Made by a program: the position numbers and the translations under genes. A stretch of 64,000 nucleotides of DNA from Acanthopleura granulata (taxonomy: Eukaryota; Mollusca; Polyplacophora; Chitonida; Chitonidae), in contig JABBOT010000010.1 in assembly GCA_016165875.1 (NCBI GenBank), positions 7,905,875-7,969,874 on the forward strand, in the 5' to 3' direction. Shown in pieces: positions 46,501 through 58,500 of this stretch. Under the pieces are notes generated by a model. The model was not told the DNA's origin, made no database searches, and worked only from the letters and a program-made list of their open reading frames with translations. Every line of letters starts with the position of its first letter. Position 1 is the stretch's first letter.

Positions 46501-47447
46501 ACAGTTGGTTTCCATGACTATACAACGGTTACGTGTAGACAGCGTGAATTGTCATGTTTACATCATGTCTCGTTTCAGATCCTGGCAAACTATCCACTTC
46601 CCCAGCCGACCAATAGCGTTCATCAAAATAGTAGGAACACATAACACAGCTAATGAGGTGAGTGGTTTGAGGTCTGTTGAAGTATTGTCTGACGCATAGG
46701 ATTTCATGTTTTCATGAATGTGCCGCATGAATGTGGTAAATTCTGCAGATTTGACACACATCATTTAGCTTAACAAAGAATTTGATTAAACTCATTTTAT
46801 GCAATGTATTATTGTTATGTTATTAATGTCAAACTTTGTACAAACAGCTAAGGAGAAGGGTGTTACAAAGTCAGCAAGTGTGATCAGTATTATTTACCTT
46901 TATACTGAGCTAGTCAATTGAAGTCACAAAACATTACTCTACTCTGGTCCACGTACCCAATTATTTTCAGACTTTGCGCAGAGCTCGTGCAACATGCATG
47001 GAAAGGGATGTTATAAATTCAGTGGATAAATTACCTTAATGATCAGTTTAAGCTATGCTATACATACTAATGTTTAGTTTAATGCCTTATTTAATAAATT
47101 GTCACATGACACATGGACCACATTTGATGACAAACAAGAGGCAAGGGGTTTGTATTGTTGGTCAGGTGAAAAGTTTTGGTTCAGCTCACATGAAGAGGTT
47201 AAACATGTCTCATGATGTCTTTGTCCTGTTTCAGGTTTTCCATGTGGTACATTTTGAGTGTCCTGCTGACCCATCCGTGCTGTGTGCTGGTAATGTGTCC
47301 CCAAGCGCTAACAGCTCTCACACTGTGACCATGCCTCTCTCACGAACTCCTCCCCCATTCGTGCACAACCTGAGCAGCCAGGGGCGAGCAGCTTTTGCCG
47401 CAATGCCTGTAGAGACTGCCAGCATGTCCAGTGCTGATAGTAATTAA
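40565..47447 (+). CDS. BTBD9: BTB/POZ domain-containing protein 9
   Basis: Eleven coding exons with GT/AG borders and fully consistent phases: 40,565-40,749; 41,601-41,736; 41,954-42,184; 42,697-42,961; 43,426-43,645; 44,444-44,563; 45,065-45,174; 45,596-45,785; 46,241-46,348; 46,579-46,657; 47,235-47,447. They encode 618 residues, close to the ~612 of vertebrate BTBD9. The BTB domain is about residues 32-140 (YADITFLVESVKFSAHKVIL), BACK about 145-240, and two F5/8-type-C (discoidin-like) domains about 280-410 and 430-560. Each ends in a 'VGTHNT' core (RVVGTHNTVNRVF, KIVGTHNTANEVF). The C-terminal 50 residues are Ser/Pro-rich. BTBD9 proteins are putative Cullin-3 adaptors linked to synaptic and iron-related phenotypes in animals (family knowledge). 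The start is chosen because it is the first ATG after the 5' UTR acceptor and gives the family N-terminus. No break is seen; it looks functional. Confidence 0.96.
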
Positions 47448-48200
47448 TTCCATTGTATTTATTGGATGGTTGTTGCCCAGGCACACATCTGCACTAGAAG
47501 GACAGGAGCTTCAGTGTTTGCCTTTAATCATTGACTGAGAAATGACGTTATTTATTTTGTTAATCATTGCCTTGCCATGTAAACAACTGTGGTGACATAA
47601 AATGTAAAGAAGCACGCAGAATAATGATGTAAAACCAAGACATATCATGTTTTATCATTTATACTTTAGATCTCTATTTCATGTTGTGCATTATCTTCAT
47701 GAAAATCACAGTGCTTCAGATGCTCTCAGAGTGCTTCGAGTGTGATCCTGCTTTGTGCAATATTGTTATTGATACAAGCTGTCAGGCTGTTTTCAGTAGG
47801 TAAGATTATCTGCTTTATACTTACATCTTACAGGTCGTTGTCCTGTTGTTGGCAGCGCCTCTTGCCTAAACTTGTTCAGAATTTTGGTTATAGGTGGTGT
47901 ACACATGAGAATGACTTAATTCAAATATAAAGCAACCTTTTACAAAGAATGAGCAACATTGTGACAAAAAATCCTAGTCCTGAAGAAAAGACCCTCATGG
48001 TGAGCATTACTTAGGGTGTCAGGTGTTCATGTGGACTTCCTTGCTCCTTGCTTGGCTTCAGTTGGATCCACTAATTTGTCCCTGTTCAACCTGCACAGTG
48101 AAGGTGGAGTCAGCTTGACAGTGTATTGACAATTGACATAGTGGATGTGAATCATGAGGTGGACCTACATATATTTCCATGAATCAGAAATAAAGATGAA
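47448..48200 (+). terminator. BTBD9: BTBD9 3' UTR with candidate polyadenylation signal
   Basis: The first clear AATAAA downstream of the stop is at 48,189-48,194, which would give a ~750-bp 3' UTR. The region has no coding frame of note. Confidence 0.5.
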
Positions 48201-48209
48201 AACAAAATT

Positions 48210-49460
48210 GTTGTTTATAACCCAAGGAGATACGTAGGAAGAGTTTGCTTATTTCCCTGAGCAGCTGGACTGAACATGTAGAATCTCAGATTCAGTTGCG
48301 TTTCCCAGAGTTGGTGGTAATATGCATATAGTGTTGTAAATATGTGGTTTATGGATTCATGATCTGGTGACAGCTTTAAAGGTTTTTATTGCGTAAAATT
48401 TTTAAGTACTTATTAAATCTTCATTTATCTACATGTCACTGTCAAAATCCCACTTTTTAATTTATTTGGACGTTTACACTACGTGTGCGAAGCAGTGAAG
48501 AATCAGAGTGACATCCCCTTGAGTAACGGTTAATGTAGGTGGGTGAAATGACGTTAAATTGTAGTGAAGAGTAAGTCAAGAGTTGGACTGTGATTTTCAG
48601 TGCTAGACTCCAGTGGTGAGGATCAAGGTACAAAGCCACAATTGTGCAAAGCAACTCTTCACGTACCTATAGCAAGATACAATGAAATACAGAGTATTGT
48701 CTGTAGTGAGTGATTTGTAAATTGACTGAAAACTGAAAAGTTAGGGATTCAGCTTTGGAAATCCTCCAGTAGCTGATGATAAGCTGAGGTGAAGAAGCTT
48801 TGGCCTTTACATCGCCCTAACTGGGCTGTCTCTTCATGTTTGTGGAAGCAAATTCTTGCATGAACTTCAGGCACTGGAGCGAAAAATAACTAGTTTCTGA
48901 AGTGGTAATTTGTGACTTACAATGGGATTCTCAGGGTAATATGAGGAGCGTGTATGTAAATATAATTGGTAAAATTTGGGATTCAAGCATGAAGTGGGAC
49001 AGCATGTATAAGAATTCACCATTTAGGCTCAGATTGACAAAATATTTTCATATGTTGCTAGCAAGTGCATAGAAAGCCAGGATCCAAATTTGAGGGTCTT
49101 CAAGTTAAAATTTAAGGCTGTGAAATATTGTTGGCTTTGAACCCCAGTGTATGTCTGGTCAGCTCCTTGTGTAGGGTCACATCGTGCGGATTTGATGCTG
49201 TACTTTTAGAACCATGAGGGCTGAAATAAATGTCATTATCTTGCAAATTTGCCAAGTGTTCTTTTACTGAAGTATTGACTGCATGTAGTAAATTCATGGT
49301 ATGCACACTTCTCATTCTGTGCTGGAGTTTTGGACAAAACCGGGTCATACCAGAGATTCAGCTAAGTAACAGAAACCACAACATAAAGTATATTTCATAG
49401 TTGTGCCAGTTTTCTGTTCATGGTTGATGTGGGTGGAGGAAGTAAATAAAACCACCACAC
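48210..49460. other. Intergenic, nothing seen
   Basis: AT-rich DNA between the convergent BTBD9 and LOXHD1-like genes. Short frames only. Confidence 0.6.
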
Positions 49461-49464
49461 CTTG

Positions 49465-49865
49465 CCAGGCACCTGAGGAAGCACCACGCTTCGCCAGGTA
49501 CCTGATAAACAATCACACCTTGCCAGGTACCTGGCGAATCACCTCACCAGGTACCTGACAGACCAACACACCTCACCAGGTACCCGACAGACTATCATAC
49601 CTCACCAGGTACCTGACAGACAATCACACCTCGCCAGGTACCTGCCAGACAATCACACCTCGCCAGGTACCTGACAACCCATCACACCATACCAGGTACC
49701 TGGCGAGCCACCACACCTGACCAGGTACCTGACAAACCATCATGCCTTACCAGGTACCTGGCGAGCCACCACACCTGACCAGGTACCTGACAAACCATCA
49801 TGCCTAACAAACCATCACGCTTCTCCAGTCACCTGACAAACCACCACACCTCACCAGGTACCGAA
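49465..49865. repeat. 29-bp minisatellite built on AGGTACCTG
   Basis: About thirteen units. GGTAC occurs at 49,497, 49,526, 49,550, 49,579, 49,608, 49,637, 49,666, 49,695, 49,723, 49,753, 49,782 and 49,857, mostly 29 bp apart. The core CCAGGTACCTG is an 11-base near-palindrome, and the rest reads roughly ACAAACCATCACACCTC. Two variants (GGCGAGCCACCA and GACAAACCATCA) alternate in the second half, giving a 58-bp higher-order period. Confidence 0.92.
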
Positions 49866-49908
49866 GAACCACACCCAAAGGGAGTTAGATTCTTAAAGGC
49901 CCACCTGG

Positions 49909-50133
49909 GGCCGCCATAGCCAAGGGGGTTAGCGCGCCACATTGGTGTTATAACCCCATGCCTTTCACCACTGTGGTCACTGTGAGTTCAAGTCCAGCTC
50001 ATGCTGGCTTCCTCTCTGGCCCTAAGGTTCACCAGCAACTTGCAGATGGTCGTGGGTTTGTCCCACCATAATGCTGTCACAGAAGTCAAATATTCCAGAG
50101 CAAGGCATAAAACACAAATCAAATAAATAAATA
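49909..50133 (+). repeat. tRNA-derived SINE, plus strand
   Basis: The head, GCCATAGCCAAGGGGGTTAG, has A-box character, and GTGAGTTCAAGTCC is the B-box. The body is shared with 35,874-36,010, and the tail is GGCATAAAACACAAATCAAA followed by TAAATAAATA. This is the same family as the minus-strand copy at 54.7 kb. It is not a functional tRNA gene: no cloverleaf can be closed. Confidence 0.8.
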
Positions 50134-50689
50134 TAGGTTCACCTTATCATTAATCAAGCACCAATCTCTTCTCGACACTACTTTTTTATAATGTTTAAGA
50201 ATGGACAAAACTGTCACAAAAATGTTTCAGTGTTAGTTTCCTGTCCCTAATGATTTCATCCGTTTCCATGTGGTGTAACAGAGCAATATGAAGTAACCTA
50301 AATGCAACTGGACTGGGTTAACTCTATAAGGTAATTAATATATGTCTGATTGGTTGAGTTTCCAATGCACCATTCCTTATATGTTTGTACTAAATCTGAT
50401 AATTAATTCCCCTAAATCAAAAAAAAAATGCTGTCAAATGATTGAATTAAATTTCTTGTTAAGGTAACTGATATGCGTCAAATCCCTGTTCTTTCCATGG
50501 ATGTTTTGTATGGTGGACACAGTTTAACAATAAATGGGCCAGCAGATTTGAGTAAAACTGCACCATAAAAGAAAGGTTAAGCATGGATGAGGAGATAACC
50601 GGAGTGTCCAATGAGAAAACAGCTCTACTGGTTGGAACAAAATTATCACAGAGCCCATAACAAAATAATGTGACAATGAAAACTGAAAA

Positions 50690-51250
50690 TCAATACTACG
50701 AAATACATGTATGTATCTTGATTCACTTGTACCAATTTTTTTTTAAACCACACAAAAAGTGGAACAGTAATTAGTGGCATTTTGAAAGAAATGTTAACAT
50801 TTGTTCTGTACAAACAGACAACCAAAGGAAATGAATCATTGATACAACAAATTATGTATGTTGATGTAGTCTACACCCATATCAATTTTCACTGATCTGT
50901 AGGAGTAGTGTTTTGAAAGATATGTTACAATAAACGGACAGACAGGCTGACAACCATTCAATGAAATGGAAAACTGAGGCTATGAATTATCTATCCTGAT
51001 GTAGTCTACACGAACTAATTTTCATTGAAAACACACAAAAACTGTAGGAGTTGCAGCATTTGAAAAAAATGATGAATGGACAGACAGACAACCGATCATC
51101 AAACTGGAGAATCAATGTTACGAATTAATCATCCTGACGCAGCCTACATTTGAACCACTTTTTGTTGAAATCAGACAAAAACTGTCGAAAGAGTACCATT
51201 TTGAAGGAACAGCTAACAGACGCCAGACAAACAGACTGGGGGACGACGGA
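50690..51250. repeat. ~135-bp degenerate tandem repeat, about four units
   Basis: The word GATGTAGTCTACAC or a variant occurs at 50,719 (diverged), 50,863, 50,998 and 51,135 (diverged). Each is followed by an 'ATTTTCATTGAAA...CACAAAAACTGTAGGAG' block and a GACAGACAGACAACC block. Unit length is about 135-144 bp and divergence is high. Confidence 0.75.
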
Positions 51251-51259
51251 CAACACGCT

Positions 51260-52040
51260 AACACATACACTTTTTCTCATGTCAGACCAGTAGAGCTAAC
51301 AATGACATACACTTAGATTGGTTAAGTACCAAAACAATTAACAATGTTTTATACTTTGGAACATGAGTCATGTCAATCAAGCACATACAACCGGCCTTTT
51401 GGTCTCAAAACTACACATTCTGTACTGTTATACAGATAAAAGGCACGGTTTCCAAAAAGAAACAAGTTATATTCTAATTCTGAACAGAAAGAACACAGAA
51501 ATCAGTTTCACAACCACCCTAATATGTGTACTTCAAATCTGTCATTATACATAATACATAATTATGGCCTGACTGTAAGAGAACAAGTGTTGACAACGGA
51601 TATTACCTGCTAAATATACTGGTTATTCAAGCTACCTTACCCAGAAAACATATATCTTTACCCTTACACAAACTAGATCTGAAAGACATCGAGTCTATAA
51701 CAAGTTTCAAGTAATACAAACGCATATTGTAAAAATACTTTTAAATCATTCAGATTACATCATATATATATTACCTCTTTACCCAGCACTTGGAGAATCT
51801 ATTTAAACATGTTAACATTGATATTTTGTATGAAAACAACATTAAAATATACAAAAATGATATGACTTACACCTTTTCTGCAACCTATGACATTGAAAAC
51901 CGGTTCAGAGAAGCTGATTCAAGATTCAGTCAATGCAGGGAGTACTGGAATTCCAACATTCTCTTACACAAGGACATCTCTAATATGTACTTCACACATC
52001 ACACACAAAAGTGTTTCATCTAGAACTTTAAATTACAGCA
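51260..52040. other. Intergenic, nothing seen
   Basis: AT-rich DNA; small frames without features. Confidence 0.55.
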
Positions 52041-52044
52041 CATT

Positions 52045-52577
52045 TTTATTGGTTTTTGCATTAACGTTTTCAATAATTTGATAAATTTTGACCACAGAGA
52101 TTACCAAGAGCGTACTTCAACTAGTCTAATTACAAGTATCATTTCTACACCTCTGTATGTTTCTCATGAGCTTGTCCTGTTAAAGGTTCAATAAGTGGGA
52201 AACTACAGTTGCTACTTTACATGTCTGTTGTGGGCCCATGCTGAATAAGGAAAGGTGCTGAGATGTAACAATTACAGGTCCCTCATCCTACCCATAATCC
52301 ATTGTTGTAAACCAATCTCATCATTAAACATCTGATGTACTTTTGATTCTGAAGACCATCAATGCCGAAACACAGGTGGTGTATGATATCTTTGTGACAT
52401 CTGCAGAGTTTACTGCTTGTATGTAACAAAATTAAAACACTGACGAGCATGTCAACAGTAGACTTTCTCAACCTGTGGCCACAATTATCAAAACCACTTT
52501 TTTGCCACTGCTACACTGATATACCATATGTCATGGAGGTACCCACACTACTGTATGAAGTAGGATGTAATAGTCAT
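52045..52577 (-). terminator. LOXHD1-like 3' UTR with candidate polyadenylation signal
   Basis: Minus-strand AATAAA at 52,050-52,045, about 530 bp beyond the stop codon. No further PLAT exon was found downstream, supporting the end of the gene here. Confidence 0.5.
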
Positions 52578-55500
52578 TCAGTCTTTGTAGTGAACCTTTT
52601 TGTCTTGACACCGCAGCTCCCTGACAATCTGTTTGTCTCCTTCGTCGGCAGACAGCCATTGGTGACACAAAAACACGTAATCTTCATAAACTGGTATTCG
52701 ATCTTCTTTCTGGACTCGAGATGCCCGTCGACCTTGTCCTGACCTCTCTTCCTCGCTCTCCGACTGGTCGGGGTCATTTGAGCGATTTCTCCTTGTTGCA
52801 GTTGAATGTCGTCGCTTACCTGAGGATCTCCTCCTGCCTGTCATTCCTGGTGACAATTTTATACTTCTGTCAGGGGTATGTGAGCTCCGCCTACTCTTGT
52901 ATTTGTCCTCCTCATCTGACCAATCACTGAGGTCTTCCTGTGAGCCCTGCCTCTGAGGAACCGCCCACTTTTCTCGGCGTATCATGTCAGCTTCTGCCTT
53001 CAGCTCACAGAGAATCTGTCTTTCCAGGATTCCTAATGATTCTGAATCTTCCAGTTCTTTGAGCTCCTTGCTGCTGTCAACCTGTGCCTTTCCCCATGAT
53101 CTTACGCGGCCTCTTGCAGTGTTGACAACTCCGCTCATCCGCCTGTCTTCTTTCTTCGGGGGAACAAACCTACGGATGCACACCTGTTCAAGAATACGGG
53201 TAAATAGGTAAAAATGTATGTAATCAATTGATTTGTTGTTTCATGACATTTTCTGTATTTTTATTCATATGAAAACAGATTTTAGATGACATAAATCAGT
53301 CAAAATCTAGATGAAAGCTTCCAAAAATATCTGGAAATGGAGAATGAAAATTGTACATGTTTAGGAAAGTTTCTGAATACATGAACACCAGGTGTATTGG
53401 TGTAGAGCTATCTCACTGAAGTACACCAATCAGGCCATCCTTAAGAATATTTTTGGTGGGCATAACCCAATAAAACCTTCAAAAAGGGGCCTACTTAAAG
53501 TTTTTATTGGTATTTTGATAACAGTTGCTTTTTTTATTTTCCTCATAATGTTAATTTCTTTAAAATCCCTATCTTTTTCAAGAGCCAAAATAAAAAAAAA
53601 AGAAAAAGAATTCCCTATTTTTTTCTCAAAGTCAGGTTATGCCCAACAAACATTTTCTAGGGATGGCCTCATAAGTACATTGTGGCTTCAGAAAAGCACA
53701 GCACATATATGTTGTATATCTACTTCTGCGAAGCAGTACTACAGCTATAAACATGAAAACAAATGGACACCATTGTCATATAGTCTACACAATGTTGAGT
53801 GATGTTAGGTAATTCAAATCTGCTTCCAAGCTTAAGTGTATCAGATGCACCATTGCAGCACTCACTTTGTCGAGAAACCACCCCGCTCCCACACCAGAGT
53901 TGTCATGACCAATCAAAATCTTCTCCAAACTTCCCACATCATCAGCTTCAATCTGAAACAGAAGCAGGAAGGTCTGGTAACCTAAACGTCCTCTCCCTGG
54001 GCTTTAACACACAACAATATGGGCTCACCAATATGAACAGCTTAGCTATACCCAGTGAAGGCTACAATATGGTGTACATGTAGGGCCACGCAAAACACCT
54101 ACCGTAAACACATCCAGCATATTCCTTTCAAAGTTATTCTTCGCATCATCGAGAGGTATTTCACTAGTCACTCCATCTGGACCAATCATCTGGATGAAGA
54201 CATTGGCATCAGTTCCACCGTATTTAACGTCCCCTGTTTTCACCTGGATTTCATACTTTATTTTGTTACCTAAAACGAACAATGACTCATTATGGCTCAA
54301 CACCACGCTGCATTATTACAGCTTTATCATGGACTATACCTAAAATGAGAAATGTCACAACTGTATCACCTGAGTGTGCTTTAGTTTGACCTACCACCCA
54401 ATAGCATACATTTACCACTACTATATGTACAGCTAACATGTATTTGGCAAGATTTCATGAGAGGTATGAAAATGAACTGTTTTCTAAGTTAGCCAATTTA
54501 AACCTTCATGCAGTGAACAAACCGTGCACAACACCGGCCTGACATATAATTACAGGTATGTTGTCAGGTTTGAGATAAGAGTAGCTTTTCAAATAACCAA
54601 GGTCATACCGAGCTATTTTTAGAAGATGAAAATCCATCAGTGGAATCATTCAATACACATCCATTTGATTTATCTATTTATTTAATTGGTGTTTTATGCC
54701 GTGCTCAATAATATTCCACTCATACGACGGCGACCAGCATTATGGTGCGAGGAAGTTGGCCAGGGCTCTGGGGGGAACCCACAACCATTCGCAGGTTGCA
54801 AGCAGACCTTTGGACTTAGACTGGTTGCATTAGTGAGAGGCACCTGGGACATTACACTGCACTAATGTGCTATTCCACATGATTTAACATACACAGGTAA
54901 AACACAAAAACGACCAAAGATGCATTTTTGCATTTGCTCTTCTGGTCACGGCTGGACAAACAGATCTGCCAATTCTCCTCACCTCATATTATTACATGTA
55001 GCTCCAGAGAACTCTCCTGTCATAACCTTTAATCAAAATGTCCAAAACACCCCAGAGAAGCATTAAGAGAAAAGTATCTAGTCAGCTTGATGGGCTCTTT
55101 GCACAGATAAGCATAATTCCTGATGGACTAGCACAGTTATACCAGTGGCATCAACGTACCACTGACATGGACCTAACCAGAAGCTCCTGTCTTACCATTG
55201 TGGCCAGAGTGGGTGCGGGGCTTGTTCCTCACTGGTAACTCCTTCCACAGTCTACCCCCTCCCTCGTCACGCGACAGCCAAGAGTTACAATAACAGTAAA
55301 ACTTGAGGGACGGGCAGGACGGTTTGTAGATCACCACCTGGGCAACAAGACAGACAGGTAGACATCAAAGTCACAACACTAACATATCTCGTCACAAGAC
55401 AGCCAAGAGTTACAATAACATTGATACTTGAGGGACAGGCAGGACAGTTTGTAGATCACCACCTGGGCAACAAGACAGACAGGTAGACATTAAAGTCACA

Positions 55501-58500
55501 ACACTAGCCATCTAATACCACTACAGTGGACCCCCCTAACACTGACACCTCAGTAAACTGACATTTTGTCCAAACGGACAAAATTTCATGGTCTGCTTTT
55601 TCCTCCATTTAACTACAATGTTAATTGCCTTCAATCAACCGACTCTTGTCTATTCTGGACAGTGGTTTGTAGAACAAACATTCCCAGTCAGTGTGAATAT
55701 ATCTTGGTTAATCTGACATCTTGCTTAAACATAACATCCCACAGACATGAGAGAGTCTGTCAGAGTTTGCCGGTCAGCTCACCTGCTCGGCAGGTGACTG
55801 CTGATCAGTTGGAAGGCGGATATGCTGCTTACAGAAACTCTGCAGGTGGTTAATATACTATTGCACCATTCTTCCTGAAGCCATACATGTGCGTAAAAGT
55901 CACTGTGAATTGTAGATAAGTAGCCTGTGACTGGATAAAAATTTCACGATCAACACTTGCAATAATCCTCTGGTCAGTAAGCTGGCGAAGCAGTGCCAAG
56001 TTGAAATGAACTTGTCTGACAACTAAACAAGCATACAATACAATCAGTGATCCCACACATTAGTGTTTTTATTATGCTTCCTTGCGCTTTTCTTCCAGTT
56101 CCAGTAAGGAGTATACATATGCAGAATTATGTACAGGAAAGCTCTTGTTGTTGCTGTAAATAGCCATGTTTACTTAACCAACATTCTTGCTCAGTCCTGC
56201 ATGTTGTCGGTTTGCAGAGGTTCCACTGTAGTTTACAACACAGAATTTCCAGAAACGTATACATGAAGATGTCTATCGTACACATTCCGCTTGTTATCTA
56301 AGAGCATGCCCGGGGAAGTCAGATTATTGTCTGATCCTTATGTTCATGTATAGTAACTCTATCACTATCATCATCATTACGAAATGAAACCAGAGAAAAT
56401 TTCAAAAATAATTCCTATCTAAGACAAAATTATTTTCTTATGAAGAAAGAATCCATCACATGCTTCATCACTGCATGCCCACAACAAATGGTTCTCACCT
56501 TAGAACGCTAATCCACAAGAAAATATTAATAGAGAGAAAACACAGCAAAATAGAAACACTATATTTTTTTCATGTTAAATATTCAACAATCATGTGCAAG
56601 CAAGTGGAATGGACTAACAAAGTAAATCAAACGTCTAATTTCTAAAAGGATTAAAGAAGTGTCTTCTTACAAATGATATGAGGGTAAGTATTATCGAATA
56701 ACAGGCTGAATATTGTCTAATATTATCATTTAATTTTTCCACGAATGAGCCAAAATCTTGAAGCTTTACATTATTTCTGAATATAATTTTTTTACAAATC
56801 ATTTACCATATAAAGAAAATAGAGTTTGTCTTTCAATTACACCTTGTTTTCCAGCTTGAACATTTCACTAGTACTAAATGAACTATCACAGAAAATCCTT
56901 CCCACTCTCTTTATGCTACACAGCCCAACTGGAGAAACTTGATACTATCTAGAAATGGATGTGGATCAATAAATTTTATACAGACTGTGGACATAATGAT
57001 ACAGAGGATGCAATCTGATACATACTTTTTTTCCCCAAAACTGTTTTTAATCAATGTTTAAAGAAACCTGAGTGATATAACTGATCAAAAGAAACAGACT
57101 TGTGATAATCTTTTAACACAGCCTTGCTTTATCTATTAAAATCTGCTAAATATGAAAAACAGTTTAAATGTAGTTCTTTTTCCCACTTTTCCATTAAACC
57201 TTAGAAACATTGTCTTAAACCCACCTTATAGAATAACTGTAATATGAAAATACATGTACTTCAAACAAAAAGTCTATTTACAGACAAAGCCTGAAAGCAT
57301 AGCCTGTCATTATAAACTCCATCACTGAAGGTTTCAGGATGTTCACCATTAATAGGAGGCAAACCCTAAAACAAAATATACTCACATGATCAAGAAACCA
57401 TCCTGGTGCTAGACCCTTCCCATCATGCTCTATTCTGGGGAAAAACAATTGAGCTACTGTGGCCAGTTTTGAGAGTGAATTTTACTAAGATTCTACTAAC
57501 ATTCAAACAGACTTCTAATTCCTTCAATGATTTTTTTGTTAATAATTAAAGAGTGATTTAACTGGAGAAACTAAAATTCAAATTTTACAAAAAATTTACA
57601 AATTTCGAGAACGAGCTAAACTTATATTAAACATAAAATGATGCCGCAGTGCACTGAGGTGTTACATGTCAAACTGTGCAAAAATAAAAGAAATTCACTG
57701 ACAGGTGCATTCTACCCCTTAATAACAAAATCTAACCTGATTTTTTTCAGTTTTCCGAGTTCCACCAGTCTGACCTGAAAGCTGTCCACACAGCCTTTTT
57801 CGAAGCACTTCTGGGTCGGGTCCTTGAGCAAGATTTTGGGCGAGTTTCTCTCTTCTCCATATAGGGTGATAAATACATTAGCATCTGTACCAGCAAATGC
57901 TTTCTTGCCGGTATGGATGATGATTTTGTAATCTGAAGACAAAACAGAACAACGAATAGCTGAATCTGTTTAGCAAAACATACTATTCGATTATTGTACT
58001 TTTCTGTTTTCCTCTCTTTCATTTTTTTCACAGTCTTTTCACAGTCAGTTCACTGATATTTGTTTGCCGAGGGTCACATGTTACGTCACATTTCCATTAT
58101 TATAAAACCAATTTCTACTGCTCGTACATGTCCTTATAGATGCCATAAATCAGATTTCTATTCTGTAGTAGATGTTATTCACTTAAAACTGGCACAAACA
58201 AATTCTTCAATCTTGTTCCTTGCTACTTAAAATGTCCTTTAATGTTACATAACTTGCCAGCTTTAGAGATACATGTAAAATAATTAACTGTATTCCACAT
58301 TTCCAAAGTTCAATTACAAGACCTTCAACTGAAAGCATTTTTTTTAAATAGCTAACAGCTATAATTACAATGCATGGCTCATCTCAGGGTGTTTCTTGTT
58401 GTAATGTACATTTACCACATCTTTAGTCTGTTGCTTGGAGAAGGAATGGAATCAATACATTAAAATCTCAAAATTTAAGAAATTCTTCTTAAATCTGAAA

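Noticed and set aside
49465..49865. CRISPR-like regular array
   Set aside because: Repeat plus spacer are both related from unit to unit, unit length is 29 bp in total and the context is an animal genome; it is a minisatellite.
49909..49985. tRNA gene
   Set aside because: A- and B-box-like words are present but no cloverleaf closes; it is the head of a SINE with a typical tail.
52040..52577. Further PLAT exons beyond 52,578
   Set aside because: No PLAT marks (TDANV, HDG, W[FL]L) occur in minus frames down to the BTBD9 3' end, and a polyadenylation signal follows the stop.
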